Origin: Corynebacterium parakroppenstedtii
Lineage (GTDB): Bacteria > Actinomycetota > Actinomycetes > Mycobacteriales > Mycobacteriaceae
Direction: 5' to 3'
Assembly (NCBI RefSeq): GCF_019754935.1
Contig: NZ_JAGSOA010000003.1
Location: 186,001 to 250,000, forward strand
Length of the DNA: 64,000 nucleotides
The position numbers were made by a program, and so were the translations under genes. Under the pieces are notes generated by a model, which saw only the letters and a list, made by a program, of their open reading frames with translations, was not told the DNA's origin and ran no database searches. The stretch's first letter is position 1; every line of letters starts with the position of its first letter. Below are positions 20,446 to 28,805 of the stretch, in pieces.

Positions 20446-20832
20446 GTGAACTTCGCAGACCATATGCCCCCGGACCCATTCGCGGGAGATCCCAATGATC
20501 CCGCATCTTTCCTCGACCCCGATGAGCCTATGGAGCCCCTTACCGACGAAGAAAAAGGCGAAGTGATTATAGAACTTCACCACGTCCGGGAAATGCAGCG
20601 TGTTCTCACCCCGCTCGGTATTCGGGGTGTGGAGATGCTGTGCGATGACTGCGAAGAAATGCACTACTACGACTGGGGAATCCTCATTAACAACCTGCTC
20701 GCGCTGTATAACCACGAGCAGCCGCCCATTCATGAACCGAGCGCCAACCCCAATCCCGACGAGTACGCTCCATGGGATTACTGTCTCGGTTTCCTGGATG
20801 GGCTCAACCACGGCATCGCCGGGTACAGGTAG
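20446..20832 (+). CDS. DUF5319 family protein
   Basis: A 128-residue acidic cytoplasmic protein with a Pro/Asp-rich N-terminus (PPDPFAGDPNDPASFLDP) and the conserved block GVEMLCDDCEEMHYYDW near residues 61-77. Two cysteines spaced CDDC might bind metal, but I see no second pair. The family is widespread in Corynebacterium and Mycobacterium beside guaB and sigD; no function is known. GTG 20446 lies 7 nt after TAGCCT, fitting a leaderless start; ATG 20464 is the alternative. Confidence 0.85.
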   Translation: MNFADHMPPDPFAGDPNDPASFLDPDEPMEPLTDEEKGEVIIELHHVREMQRVLTPLGIRGVEMLCDDCEEMHYYDWGILINNLLALYNHEQPPIHEPSANPNPDEYAPWDYCLGFLDGLNHGIAGYR

Positions 20833-20868
20833 GGGGCGGCAGCGTGTTGTCGTGGCGCCGACCGGCTT

Positions 20869-21954
20869 CTACTCCTCGGCGGAGGTGCTTGAGTCGCCCG
20901 ACGACGGGGACTCGGTCACGTCGTCACTCGAACCATCTGACGACGACGATCCCCGCGATGAACTTCCGCTCCCGGAGTTCGAACCGCTGTTGCTGCCATT
21001 CGATCCGGGCACAGGTGCAGGCGTGACCGTCGACGTTTCAGTGGTCGTCTTGGTGTCCTTGGTGTCGCGAACATTCGTGGTCGTCGGGTCCTTGCGCGGC
21101 TCAGCCTTCTTCGGCTCCCCATTGCTCATCGTCTTCTCGATGGTGGTGGGCTTGCCGTCGGGACCCTTCACGACAGACTGATCGGTGACAGTAACCGTCG
21201 TCGTTGATTCGTCTTTCTTCGAATCCTTCGAGCCGGAGTCCTTGGCCTTATGGGCAACTTCGCGCGCCTTTTCCAGCAACGCAGCGGCACCTTGGGTATC
21301 CTCGGCCTCCTGCTTCTCACGGACCTGATCGAGCGTCGAGGCTAGCTCAACCGCGGCAGCGTGATCGCCGAAGAACCGCTGGTTCAGGCCCCACAAAGGT
21401 GAACCTGGCGTGGAGGCGTGAATAACAGCGCCACCACCGGCAAGGAGCACACAGGACGCAGCCGCGCCGCCGAGGGCGTACATCCATCGCGGAACCGGAT
21501 TGCGGTTATCACCATGACGCCACGAACGGTGACGTGGACGGCCTGAACGCGAACCCTTGGCATCACCATCACCCGACGCGTCACGCTGACTTTTCCACGC
21601 CGCGAAGTCATGAACCGTGACGTCACCCTCGCTATCGCGAGCTGAGGTGTCGATGGATTGGGTGGTTTGTCCCTCCGCACTCACGGGGCGGAACACGGTC
21701 GTCGGTGCATTGGCAACGGGGGAATCGTCCAGCGCCTCGTCGTCAGAGAAGCTATCAAAGAAGCCTAGGTCGCTGAGCTGAGGCGTCGCCGGGATATTAC
21801 GTTCCGCGTCCTGCCGAGCTTGGATGAACAGCTGACCGAGGTCATCGTCGGAGTCAGCACCCCGGGAAAGATTATCAAGGTAGCGGTCAACAGCAGCTAG
21901 GGATTCTGGATCGTGCTCAACCCCCTCACGATCCCAGTTATCAAAACCACTCAT
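20869..21954 (-). CDS. rsdA: Anti-sigma-D factor RsdA
   Basis: A 361-residue single-pass membrane protein that holds SigD inactive. The cytoplasmic N-terminal part (residues 1 to about 180) includes DLGQLFIQARQDAERNIPA, a helical SigD-binding type segment, and a basic stretch just before the membrane. The single helix is RWMYALGGAAASCVLLAGGG near residues 185-205. The outer part carries an Ala/Glu-rich helix and then a very long Thr/Ser/Gly low-complexity tail. ATG 21954 has AGGAG 8 nt upstream; an in-frame upstream ATG at 22047 lacks one. It follows sigD, the usual sigma/anti-sigma order. Confidence 0.9.
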   Translation of the reverse strand: MSGFDNWDREGVEHDPESLAAVDRYLDNLSRGADSDDDLGQLFIQARQDAERNIPATPQLSDLGFFDSFSDDEALDDSPVANAPTTVFRPVSAEGQTTQSIDTSARDSEGDVTVHDFAAWKSQRDASGDGDAKGSRSGRPRHRSWRHGDNRNPVPRWMYALGGAAASCVLLAGGGAVIHASTPGSPLWGLNQRFFGDHAAAVELASTLDQVREKQEAEDTQGAAALLEKAREVAHKAKDSGSKDSKKDESTTTVTVTDQSVVKGPDGKPTTIEKTMSNGEPKKAEPRKDPTTTNVRDTKDTKTTTETSTVTPAPVPGSNGSNSGSNSGSGSSSRGSSSSDGSSDDVTESPSSGDSSTSAEE

Positions 21955-22124
21955 CTGATTGCTCCTGCTGTTCCATCCACACCAAAACCGGTTATTACTG
22001 TACGGCCCCGCCAGCGGGCGACACCGCACTACGTCCGTCGTCGGCAATAATCACCATCATGGGCACGGTGTTGCCTCCACGACGTATATACTTCTTTTTG
22101 TGAGCAAACCCCCGACATCACTTT

Positions 22125-22736
22125 TCAGTCCTCTTTGGCCTTGCTGGCCAAAGCAATCGCCTCACTGTAGTCAGGCGACTCAGCCATAGCCTTCTTTAAT
22201 TTAGCAATCGCTCGGAACTGAGCTACTCGAACGGCATTCGGCGTCGACCCAATGATCTTAGCTGTCTCCTCCGAGGTATACCCTTCAAGCACTCGCAAAA
22301 TAATGATTTCGCGTGGTCGCTCACCCAGTATGTCGAGCAAACGCAAAAGTTTGTTACGGCCATCCGATTGAATAGCCAACTCTTCTGGACCAGCAACATC
22401 ATGGATGGCTTCGGGGACCTCATCCGTCGGTTGGCTACGGTCTCTCCCCATCGAGCGATAGCCATCTTTTACCTTGTGACTAGCAATTCCGTACACGTAC
22501 GACATGAACGGTGTTCCGCGGTCTACAAAGCGATCTATCGACTTCAGTACGGCCATGCATATTTCTTGAGCCGTATCCTCCGGTCCGGGGAAAGAATCAT
22601 CTGACAACCGATGCCGGCAGTACACCACCACTTTTGGGTGGATATAGTCCATAACCTTTTGCATGGCGTCCCGATCCCCGCGCGCAGCTGCGGCAACCAG
22701 ACCATTAACGGCCCCATCGCTAGCTGCTGCAGACAT
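22125..22736 (-). CDS. sigD: RNA polymerase sigma factor SigD
   Basis: A 203-residue ECF-type sigma factor. Region 2 is seen in PKVVVYCRHRLSDDS and EDTAQEICMAVLKSIDRF (about residues 29-68), followed by the YVYGIASHKVKDGYR -10-recognition helix; region 4 is the helix-turn-helix LPR-like GERPREIIILRVLEGYTSEE and GSTPNAVRVAQFRAIAKLKK near 140-185. In Corynebacterium SigD controls cell-envelope (mycomembrane) genes. ATG 22736 has AGAGGAAG upstream. rsdA, its anti-sigma, follows on the same strand. An 800 bp gap lies upstream. Confidence 0.93.
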   Translation of the reverse strand: MSAAASDGAVNGLVAAAARGDRDAMQKVMDYIHPKVVVYCRHRLSDDSFPGPEDTAQEICMAVLKSIDRFVDRGTPFMSYVYGIASHKVKDGYRSMGRDRSQPTDEVPEAIHDVAGPEELAIQSDGRNKLLRLLDILGERPREIIILRVLEGYTSEETAKIIGSTPNAVRVAQFRAIAKLKKAMAESPDYSEAIALASKAKED

Positions 22737-23539
22737 TGACTTCCTCTTCTTTCACTGTCGACGACGGCTCGTCGGCGTCGTCGACTCCGACAAAAACACG
22801 CGTAACCGCAGCCTCGGGCACCAAACCGCGATTTCTCTTGCCTCATTCTGACGTGAAAATCAGAAAAAAGACAATTTTATTTGCGCCGATGAATATATAA
22901 GCAAACAAAGAGCCTGGTCGGAGCGGTTGTAGCTTATTGAAAATGGGCAATTCAGGACGACAAGATGTCATAAAACTATCACTACGATTCCATAGAACGC
23001 GAATGAGCACTATAGAACGTGAGAAACCACGCCTACATGACCACGCCCATAACTGTTTGGGGCTCAAAAATACGTATAAAAGAATGAAGATAATTTTATG
23101 TATTAAATGCACAAAGCTAGCGATTCTTTTGCCCCTCAGTAGGGGGTGACTGACAGTCGCGTGAGCGGTTTTAGCTTCTGTGTTACAAGACGAAGTCTTA
23201 CTGAACAGCCGCCTAGCGATCGCTCAAGGATTGCTCAACAATCATCCGGTGCTCCCCCGCGAACCCCACGGCCACCCCCTTTCGGCCTGCGGGCAGCCCC
23301 CGCAACCACTCACAGACAGGCACGACACCTGCCGCCCCACGCATCAATTAATTTTGCAATCTAAAAGTCGTGTTCTCGTTACGTTCTGTTCACCAACGCG
23401 GTCTTGACTAAATAGCAGGCACCTACACGCCCGCAGATACACGGCGTCGCCACAACACAAACCACAAAACCAAAAACAAACACAAACGACACCACATATC
23501 TGCAGAATGAAACCCACATCACACCCGACGGAGGAGAAC
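22737..23539. other. Long intergenic region between sigD and the whiB-type gene
   Basis: About 800 bp with no convincing gene. The half next to sigD (22840-23130) is AT-rich, unlike the flanks. The half next to the whiB-type gene has several potential hairpins: CCCCT-CAGT-AGGGG (23132-23145), AAGAC-GAA-GTCTT (23187-23199) and, at about 23260-23325, GGCC-ACCCCCTTTC-GGCC and GCGGG-CAGCC-CCCGC stems with C-rich loops. These could form a long 5' leader or an independent RNA; short open frames in the region show no protein motif. Confidence 0.4.
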
Positions 23540-23827
23540 ATGCTTTCTCAGATCCACAACCTGCCAACCCCCACCATCCAGTCATGGGAATGGCAACGGC
23601 ATGGATCATGCCGAGACACCGACGCATCCCTGTTCTTTCACCCTGAAGGCGAACGCGGACGCGCCCGTGCAGCCCGCGAGCACGCTGCCAAATCGGTATG
23701 CGCAACCTGTCCCGTTATTAACCAATGCAGAGAACACGCACTCTCCGTGGGTGAGACCTATGGCATTTGGGGCGGCCTGAGCGAAAGCGAGCGCGACGCC
23801 ATAACGCGAACACACGCCCGCGTTTAG
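23540..23827 (+). CDS. WhiB-family iron-sulfur transcriptional regulator
   Basis: A 95-residue cytoplasmic redox-sensing regulator that works with the housekeeping sigma factor. The four cluster-binding cysteines are Cys24 (HGSCRD), Cys54 and Cys57 (CATC) and Cys63 (QCREH). The beta-turn GIWGG signature is at residues 75-79, followed by a basic end. ATG 23540 is preceded by GGAGGAG; an upstream in-frame ATG (23507) is less likely. Its place beside sigD resembles whiB3 in mycobacteria and whcD-type genes of corynebacteria; the exact subgroup is inference. Confidence 0.92.
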   Translation: MLSQIHNLPTPTIQSWEWQRHGSCRDTDASLFFHPEGERGRARAAREHAAKSVCATCPVINQCREHALSVGETYGIWGGLSESERDAITRTHARV

Positions 23828-23839
23828 CCTTCTAACCTT

Positions 23840-24967
23840 CTAGCCTTCCCAAATCTGAAGGTCTGAGCCGTCGCCTTTCTTATCTTCCGGCCGCAACACA
23901 ACCACAGCCGACTCACGCGACAAGCCGCATACCTGGAGCAAGTCCACGATGATGGATCTCGCCTGTGCCATCACAACAATCCCCGAAATGCCGGACTTTT
24001 CACCATGATCTCCCGACGTCACCGCCGCAGTATTCTTCAGCTGCTCAACCACTGCAGGTAAGCGCTGAGCCTCATGAAGCTTCCCCGATTTCCCCTGTTC
24101 AGCGAAAATCGATTCTAATTCGGTACAAGCATGGGCCAAGGCATCTAAGATAACCGGAATACGCTCGTCAACATCTTTCTGATCGGAAATAATCGTGGCC
24201 GCCCGGCGCGCAAGAACGCGCGAGTTACGCATCGTGTTATCCACCGGCGACAAAATCTGACTCATTTTCCGCATGTCACGGCGTGCACCCCAATAAAATG
24301 GCGACACCGCGGCGACCTCCGTACCGCCCTGAACAGCGGCGATCATGGCGTTAATGCGCGCCTGGGTTCCTCGGGCGGACACTAAAGCGTCGGAGACGAC
24401 TCCCACGTCGTTGCTCCGAAGACCTCGCGACACGGTGTCCAGAACATGCCCCGCGTGGCCGATCACCCGGCTTACTTCGCGTCGCGCCGGGCGGATGGCG
24501 CTATTGGGTACCAAGGCGATCACCATGATCCCGATAAGGCCGCCGACCAGGGCGTCGATCATCCGAGTGATGCCGCCCATCGTTCCCGGGGGCATAATCG
24601 TCGCTACTAAGACAGCGGAGCACGTCGCTTGGATGGGAGCTAGCGGGGATTTATCAAGGAATAGCGCGGCGGCCAGGGCGCAAGCCACGGTGATGGCGAT
24701 CTGCCAGGACCCGGTCCCGATGTGGGAGATCATGATGTCTCCAATGCCGATTCCTAGAGAGACCCCCATGACAAGTTCGACTGACCGACGCAACCGGCCA
24801 ACTGTGCTGGTGCCGAGCGCGATCACCGCCGCCATGGGGGCGAAGAACGGCTGCGGGTGGCCGATCACATGGTGTGCAAACCAGAATGCAATTCCGGCGG
24901 CAAGGGACCCCTGGATCACGATCATCTTGCCGTCGCTGAGCCGTTCTACGCCGTGGAAATGGTTCAC
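23840..24967 (-). CDS. FUSC-family / aromatic acid exporter-like membrane protein
   Basis: About 375 residues from GTG 24967. The N-terminal half has six hydrophobic segments, in two closely packed groups (VIQGSLAAGIAFWFAHHVIG; PFFAPMAAVIALGTS; VELVMGVSLGIGIG; IAITVACALAAALFL; CSAVLVATIMPPG; MIDALVGGLIGIMVIALVP). The RLRRSVELVMGVSLGI segment and PFFAPMAAVIALG are typical of the FUSC/ArAE families. The C-terminal half is cytoplasmic and helical. GTG 24967 is 7 nt after TATTTT, as in a leaderless message; an in-frame ATG at 25090 would add 41 unlikely residues. The substrate is unknown. It converges with the whiB-type gene. Confidence 0.8.
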   Translation of the reverse strand: MNHFHGVERLSDGKMIVIQGSLAAGIAFWFAHHVIGHPQPFFAPMAAVIALGTSTVGRLRRSVELVMGVSLGIGIGDIMISHIGTGSWQIAITVACALAAALFLDKSPLAPIQATCSAVLVATIMPPGTMGGITRMIDALVGGLIGIMVIALVPNSAIRPARREVSRVIGHAGHVLDTVSRGLRSNDVGVVSDALVSARGTQARINAMIAAVQGGTEVAAVSPFYWGARRDMRKMSQILSPVDNTMRNSRVLARRAATIISDQKDVDERIPVILDALAHACTELESIFAEQGKSGKLHEAQRLPAVVEQLKNTAAVTSGDHGEKSGISGIVVMAQARSIIVDLLQVCGLSRESAVVVLRPEDKKGDGSDLQIWEG

Positions 24968-25184
24968 AGATAAGAAAATACGGCACGGAGAGAAAAACTC
25001 GGCCACAACGCGGGAAAACCAGACACACCGGGGAAACACTGCGCGAAGTTGCGAAGAAAATGGCCACGCGCACCGTCTTCTACCACTCATGACCTGCGTC
25101 GTGATGCCCCATTAAGGAATTTCACAGCAAATTCACGGTTTCGCAGACAAAAGGATGAATCGGTACCAAGTATGCTGTGGGATC

Positions 25185-26111
25185 ATGAGTGCACTGACCG
25201 CTGTCGACCTCACTGTTCTCACCCAAGCATTCACCATGGGTGGCACAGGGGTAAAAACGTTCGCTTCCGCCGCTTTTGCTAACGGCACAAGCTTGCTTGC
25301 CGACGCTGCTACGTCGGCACGAGCAACGCTAGCGGCCTCTGCTGAACTGGTGCCGCAGCTGCGCACCAGCATCCTCGCCCAGGCGAGCGAAACTGTGACA
25401 GCAGCCCCGAAACTGCTGGACCCAATGTACTGGCTGGGCGCCGATAGCCCCTTCGGGCACCTTATTCTCCCCGGCCTGGGGCTCATTATTTTCGTGGAAA
25501 CTGGGCTTGGGTTCCCCCTCCTCCCCGGCGATTCCCTGCTATTCACCGCGGGCATGCTAGCTAACCAACACAATGGTTTTGCTCCCGTGTGGCAGGTGCT
25601 CCTGGTCTCCATCGCCTGCGCTATCGCTGGTGACCAGTCCTCCTATTGGATTGGTAGGAAACTGGGCGACCGCATCAGGAAACGCCCCGACGGGCGCATC
25701 TTTAAGAAGGCTTATATCACCGAGGGTGAGGCGTTCTTTAGGAAATGGGGGGCGCTGGCTGTGATCCTGTGCCGGTTCGTGCCGATTGTCCGCACCTACG
25801 CGCCCATGACTATCGGCATGGCGCGCATGAACTATGCCCGCTTCTTCCTTTTCGACATTTGCGGCGGGTTCCTGTGGGCTGGCGGTGTGACGGTTCTCGG
25901 CGTGTGGCTGGGGAGCTTCACCTTCGTGCGCGAGAATATTGAGCTGATCTTCCTCGCCATCGTGTTCATTTCTATTCTGCCAGGGATTATTGGCGCGATT
26001 AAGAAATCGCGGGCGTCTAAGGGAGCTGCCACTAGCGACGACTCTGCTGCTCCGCTGGCTGCGCGCGATGCAAAGGAGACGCTGCATGAGCGCGAGGCTA
26101 GTGAGTCATAA
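25185..26111 (+). CDS. DedA family membrane protein
   Basis: A 308-residue integral membrane protein of the DedA/VTT group, which includes undecaprenyl-phosphate and phospholipid flippases. Typical motifs are FVETGLGFPLLPGDSLLF near residue 108, GDQSSYWIGRKLG near 154 and FCRFVPIVRTYAPMTIGMARM-like RFVPIVRTYAPM near 198, with the conserved Arg pair and Glu. About 80 N-terminal residues, Ala-rich, precede the domain; a charged tail ends it. ATG 25185 is 8 nt after TATGCT, fitting a leaderless start; ATG 25155 is in frame but has poor spacing. It is the last core gene before the accessory island. Confidence 0.88.
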   Translation: MSALTAVDLTVLTQAFTMGGTGVKTFASAAFANGTSLLADAATSARATLAASAELVPQLRTSILAQASETVTAAPKLLDPMYWLGADSPFGHLILPGLGLIIFVETGLGFPLLPGDSLLFTAGMLANQHNGFAPVWQVLLVSIACAIAGDQSSYWIGRKLGDRIRKRPDGRIFKKAYITEGEAFFRKWGALAVILCRFVPIVRTYAPMTIGMARMNYARFFLFDICGGFLWAGGVTVLGVWLGSFTFVRENIELIFLAIVFISILPGIIGAIKKSRASKGAATSDDSAAPLAARDAKETLHEREASES

Positions 26112-26170
26112 TCTCACCGAGTCATGAAAGGCATGGTGCCGGAGCGTTACAACCGGTGCCCCCTGCCTCC

Positions 26171-26459
26171 AAAGTCACAAACAAACTGACAAAAACTTCG
26201 AGCAAAGTCACAAAACTTCTAATTAAGTCTTAAAGTTTTGCGTATTTGGGGTAAATTAGGGCCCTCAGTGCCCCTCAATGAGAGTTGTGAGTGGCAAACT
26301 CTCACAAAGTTACAAAAAATTCGTAGTTTAAAAATGCGCCTTGAACTGCTCGTTTATAGTTTCCAGACCGCGAAACTGTCACTAAACTGTCAAAAGTGTC
26401 ACTTTTTGTCAGTTTAAGTGTAACTTTGCGCAAGTTTTAGTGAGATTTTGTGTAACTTT
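26171..26459. repeat. Iteron-like cluster of six AAAGTNACA motifs
   Basis: The 9-mer AAAGT(C/T/G)ACA occurs in direct orientation at 26171-26179, 26204-26212 and 26306-26314 and inverted at 26397-26405, 26419-26427 and 26451-26459, in an AT-rich 290 bp stretch. A 34 bp imperfect palindrome (26383-26416, TAAACTG...CAGTTTA) and a hairpin GAGAGTT/AACTCTC (26280-26303) lie within it. No gene is apparent between dedA and the pseudogene that follows. Confidence 0.6.
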
Positions 26460-27090
26460 CCTCGCGTGGCGACAAGCGAAAAAGCAATCCCACGCCTGGG
26501 ACGACTCAGAAATGACAGTCTGAAAGCCCCCCATATTGTGAAGAAGGGTTATGCGACAGAAGCAGATCGCCACAGGCTCATTGTCTTCTTTACTAGGCTA
26601 CTTTTCTGTTACTCCGCGGAAGACACGGACCTCTTCCCCGAGGGAGCGTTTACCAAGGCCGCTGCGTCATATACATATGAAGATGCTCCGATGTAGCCCG
26701 TCTCATCACGGATATATCCGTAGCCTTGAACACCAATGACCGGTCTGACCTTCCCGAACATCTCTAACCTTTCCCTATGTGAATGGCACTCTTTTTGCAG
26801 ATGCGCTCTACCAGGTTCCGAACTTTGACCGAAAGCCGCGGGACCTTCTGATTGAACTAGGCCACTTGATTTGGAAGGACGTTAATCCGGACATCTTTGT
26901 TCCCTTGTTCCAAGCCGTCGTCCAGACTGGTTTCCGGTCCGAATTGGGACAGCACTACACATCGGTACCAAATATTTTGAAGACTATTGAACCTCTTTTC
27001 TCAAGGAGCTCATAGGTCAGTCCGTCAATTCCTATAACTCAGTACAGCGGTTCGAAAAGCTTCTTGATTGCATCGCAGACATCAAAATCT
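26460..27090 (+). pseudogene. Degenerate MmeI-like (type IIG/IIL) DNA methyltransferase remnant
   Basis: Three consecutive pieces in different frames line up with the N-terminal part of MmeI-like restriction-methylation proteins. Frame 1 (about 26460-26690) has RHRLIVFFTRLLFCYSAEDT; frame 2 (about 26690-26765) has DVARLITDISVALNTND; frame 3 (26770-27005) has FPYVNGTLFADAL and LGQHYTSVPNILKTIEPLF. After 27005 the match continues one frame over (FLKELIG, RFEKLLDCIADIKIF) and then stops where the SAM-binding DPACGSG motif should begin. At least three frameshifts and loss of the catalytic and specificity parts show it is dead. Confidence 0.75.
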
Positions 27091-27173
27091 TTGAAACTTT
27101 CATGCCACAACGGATACAAACGTGCAAAGATGTTTTTAGCTCCTGGAATGGTTCAATTGCAGAGTCCCACGTG

Positions 27174-28028
27174 CTATTGAACGTCAAATGTCTTTGACTG
27201 GTTCTCGCCTTTTTCGGCCCAGTGAACGGTTAGCTTTGTGCCTGCGGTTCCCATCGAATAAACGACCGGGATCTTTCTGGTGGCGCCCGGTTCCAAGGTA
27301 ATCGGGACATCGTCAGTGAAAATTCTCATTAGACCAGATGAGGCTTGCGCTTCAAACGTCACGGATTCAGCAGCGGTATCTCCCGCATTCGTGACCTCAA
27401 ACCAGTGTTTTGTTTCGTACTTGATGTTGCCACGTTTGTCGATTCCCTTTTGACACCGTTCGCTCTTTGAGTCAACTTGGAATTGGACTCCAGCCGAACC
27501 ACGTTGGAGCTCCACCGCAATCAGATCCATCTTAGAGAGATCGTGCTCAATAGCGCTCCAAATTTGGTTTTCAAGGTTGTGAATGTCATCGAACTCGCCT
27601 AATAGCCCTCGCTCTCGGATTTCCTTCTTGAAGTTACGGAGGCCTTCAATCTGCGCGGTATCGATATCATGAGGAAGTGGAGCAGTCGAGAAATAAAGAT
27701 GTGTAGGCTTTCCGCTGTTGACGGCTCGTTCAATCTCTTCGACTGTTCCCGATACTGCCTCGCGGGTCGGTGAGCCGAGGCGACTACCAAAAAGAGCTAC
27801 TACAATATCAGTTCCGTCGACGCCTTGGTCGTTGATAATTGCCTGTGGATGATCACCGAGTAGTGGCACAGAGTCTGTTTCCCAGCGCCATGGGAGGAGA
27901 ATTATATTTCGTGTGGTCGCGTAGCAGCGGTTCCATGAATGAAGAGCGCCTTCAACTGCATCGCGCGCTTCGGGGATATCGGAGGGCGAAGCAATGAGGA
28001 CACGTAGGACGGTTGCAGGAAAGCTCAC
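27174..28028 (-). CDS. DUF4062-like protein with C-terminal beta-rich domain
   Basis: An intact 284-residue protein. Residues about 5-120 match the DUF4062 pattern: RVLIASPSDIPEARDAVEGA, a tryptophan-rich strand LLPWRWETDSVP, GVDGTDIVVALFGSRLG and GTVEEIERAVNSGKPTHLYFS. This fold resembles nucleotide-handling TIR-like domains used as effectors in defence proteins. A helical middle (EGLRNFKKEIRERG, NQIWSAIEHDLSKM) is followed by a C-terminal beta-sandwich-like part (HWFEVTNAGDTAAESVTFEA, LEPGATRKIPVVYSMG) like Ig/CARDB domains. GTG 28028 is 8 nt after TAAAAT, a leaderless start. It sits alone, convergent to the MmeI remnant, in the island. A defence role is inference. Confidence 0.75.
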   Translation of the reverse strand: MSFPATVLRVLIASPSDIPEARDAVEGALHSWNRCYATTRNIILLPWRWETDSVPLLGDHPQAIINDQGVDGTDIVVALFGSRLGSPTREAVSGTVEEIERAVNSGKPTHLYFSTAPLPHDIDTAQIEGLRNFKKEIRERGLLGEFDDIHNLENQIWSAIEHDLSKMDLIAVELQRGSAGVQFQVDSKSERCQKGIDKRGNIKYETKHWFEVTNAGDTAAESVTFEAQASSGLMRIFTDDVPITLEPGATRKIPVVYSMGTAGTKLTVHWAEKGENQSKTFDVQ

Positions 28029-28220
28029 ATCTCACGATTTTACCTATGGAGCTGACCCCCGGGTGTCGAATTGTGTCTTCAGCACATTGGTCAGGTTTTA
28101 ATGTCTACCATCTGTTCGCTACCCTCTCTGAACTGGAATTTCACTGCGTTACAGGCAATGACAGTCTTTTTGTCGAGCAAAGCTACGCAGAGTTCTGGGC
28201 TGAGGATCAGTTGATCAATA

Positions 28221-28727
28221 TCAGGGTTTGCGGTCTCCTTTCCTGTAATAGCGGTAGGCAGCCGCCCGGCCATGCTTGTTTTGTATTTCGGCGACCACGG
28301 CGGCCTGCTCAGCCGCCATCGCCTGGGTACTAAACGTCTTCTCGTAGGCTTGCTGGTTCTGAGCGACTCATGCGCTGTGGGCCATCATTGGTTGAATCTT
28401 CTTGGCCACATCATTGATTTGAGCGAGACACCCGGCAGCTTCAACATCCAGGTCACTCGTGTCGAACGCATCGGTGACGGGATGGCGGAACGCTACCCCA
28501 CGTCCATACTGCTTGATGACATTAACTAGATCCTTACATCCCAAGTCGGTGGCCACATCACGGCCACAGAAATAAACCCTGTCCTCATGCTCGGCAGTTC
28601 GGATAGTTCCAAAGACATCATTGGTGAATATCCGAATTCCCTCAGTAGCATGACTGACTCCTTCTAAGAGCCTGGATTGACTTGAATTCCGGCAAGCCAC
28701 GGGTGACCGCGTCGCGCCCTCACGCAT
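28221..28727 (-). pseudogene. Bro-N / phage antirepressor-like remnant
   Basis: The first part (28727 to 28368) encodes a Bro-N-like domain: IRIFTNDVFGTIRTAEHED, then VYFCGRDVATDLGCKDLV and IKQYGRGVAF. After MAHSA an in-frame TGA interrupts it; the same frame continues as a coiled-coil-like stretch (QQAYEKTFSTQAMAAEQ, AAVVAEIQNKHGRAAA) to a stop at 28221. The middle of the usual antirepressor is missing. I read it as a decayed phage-type gene. Confidence 0.55.
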
Positions 28728-28805
28728 ATCCCTGATCCCACGAGAATCCGGATAACGCGATCGAACCTACGTTGCTTAAACGCGCGCGGTATTGTAAATT
28801 GTCTA

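Noticed and set aside
23132..23146. CCCCT-CAGT-AGGGG hairpin as a terminator
   Set aside because: No T-run follows on either strand in the right position.
28013..28529. Plus-strand frames of 85-106 codons between the DUF4062 and Abi_2 genes
   Set aside because: They lie opposite or beside the minus-strand Bro-N remnant and have no motif.
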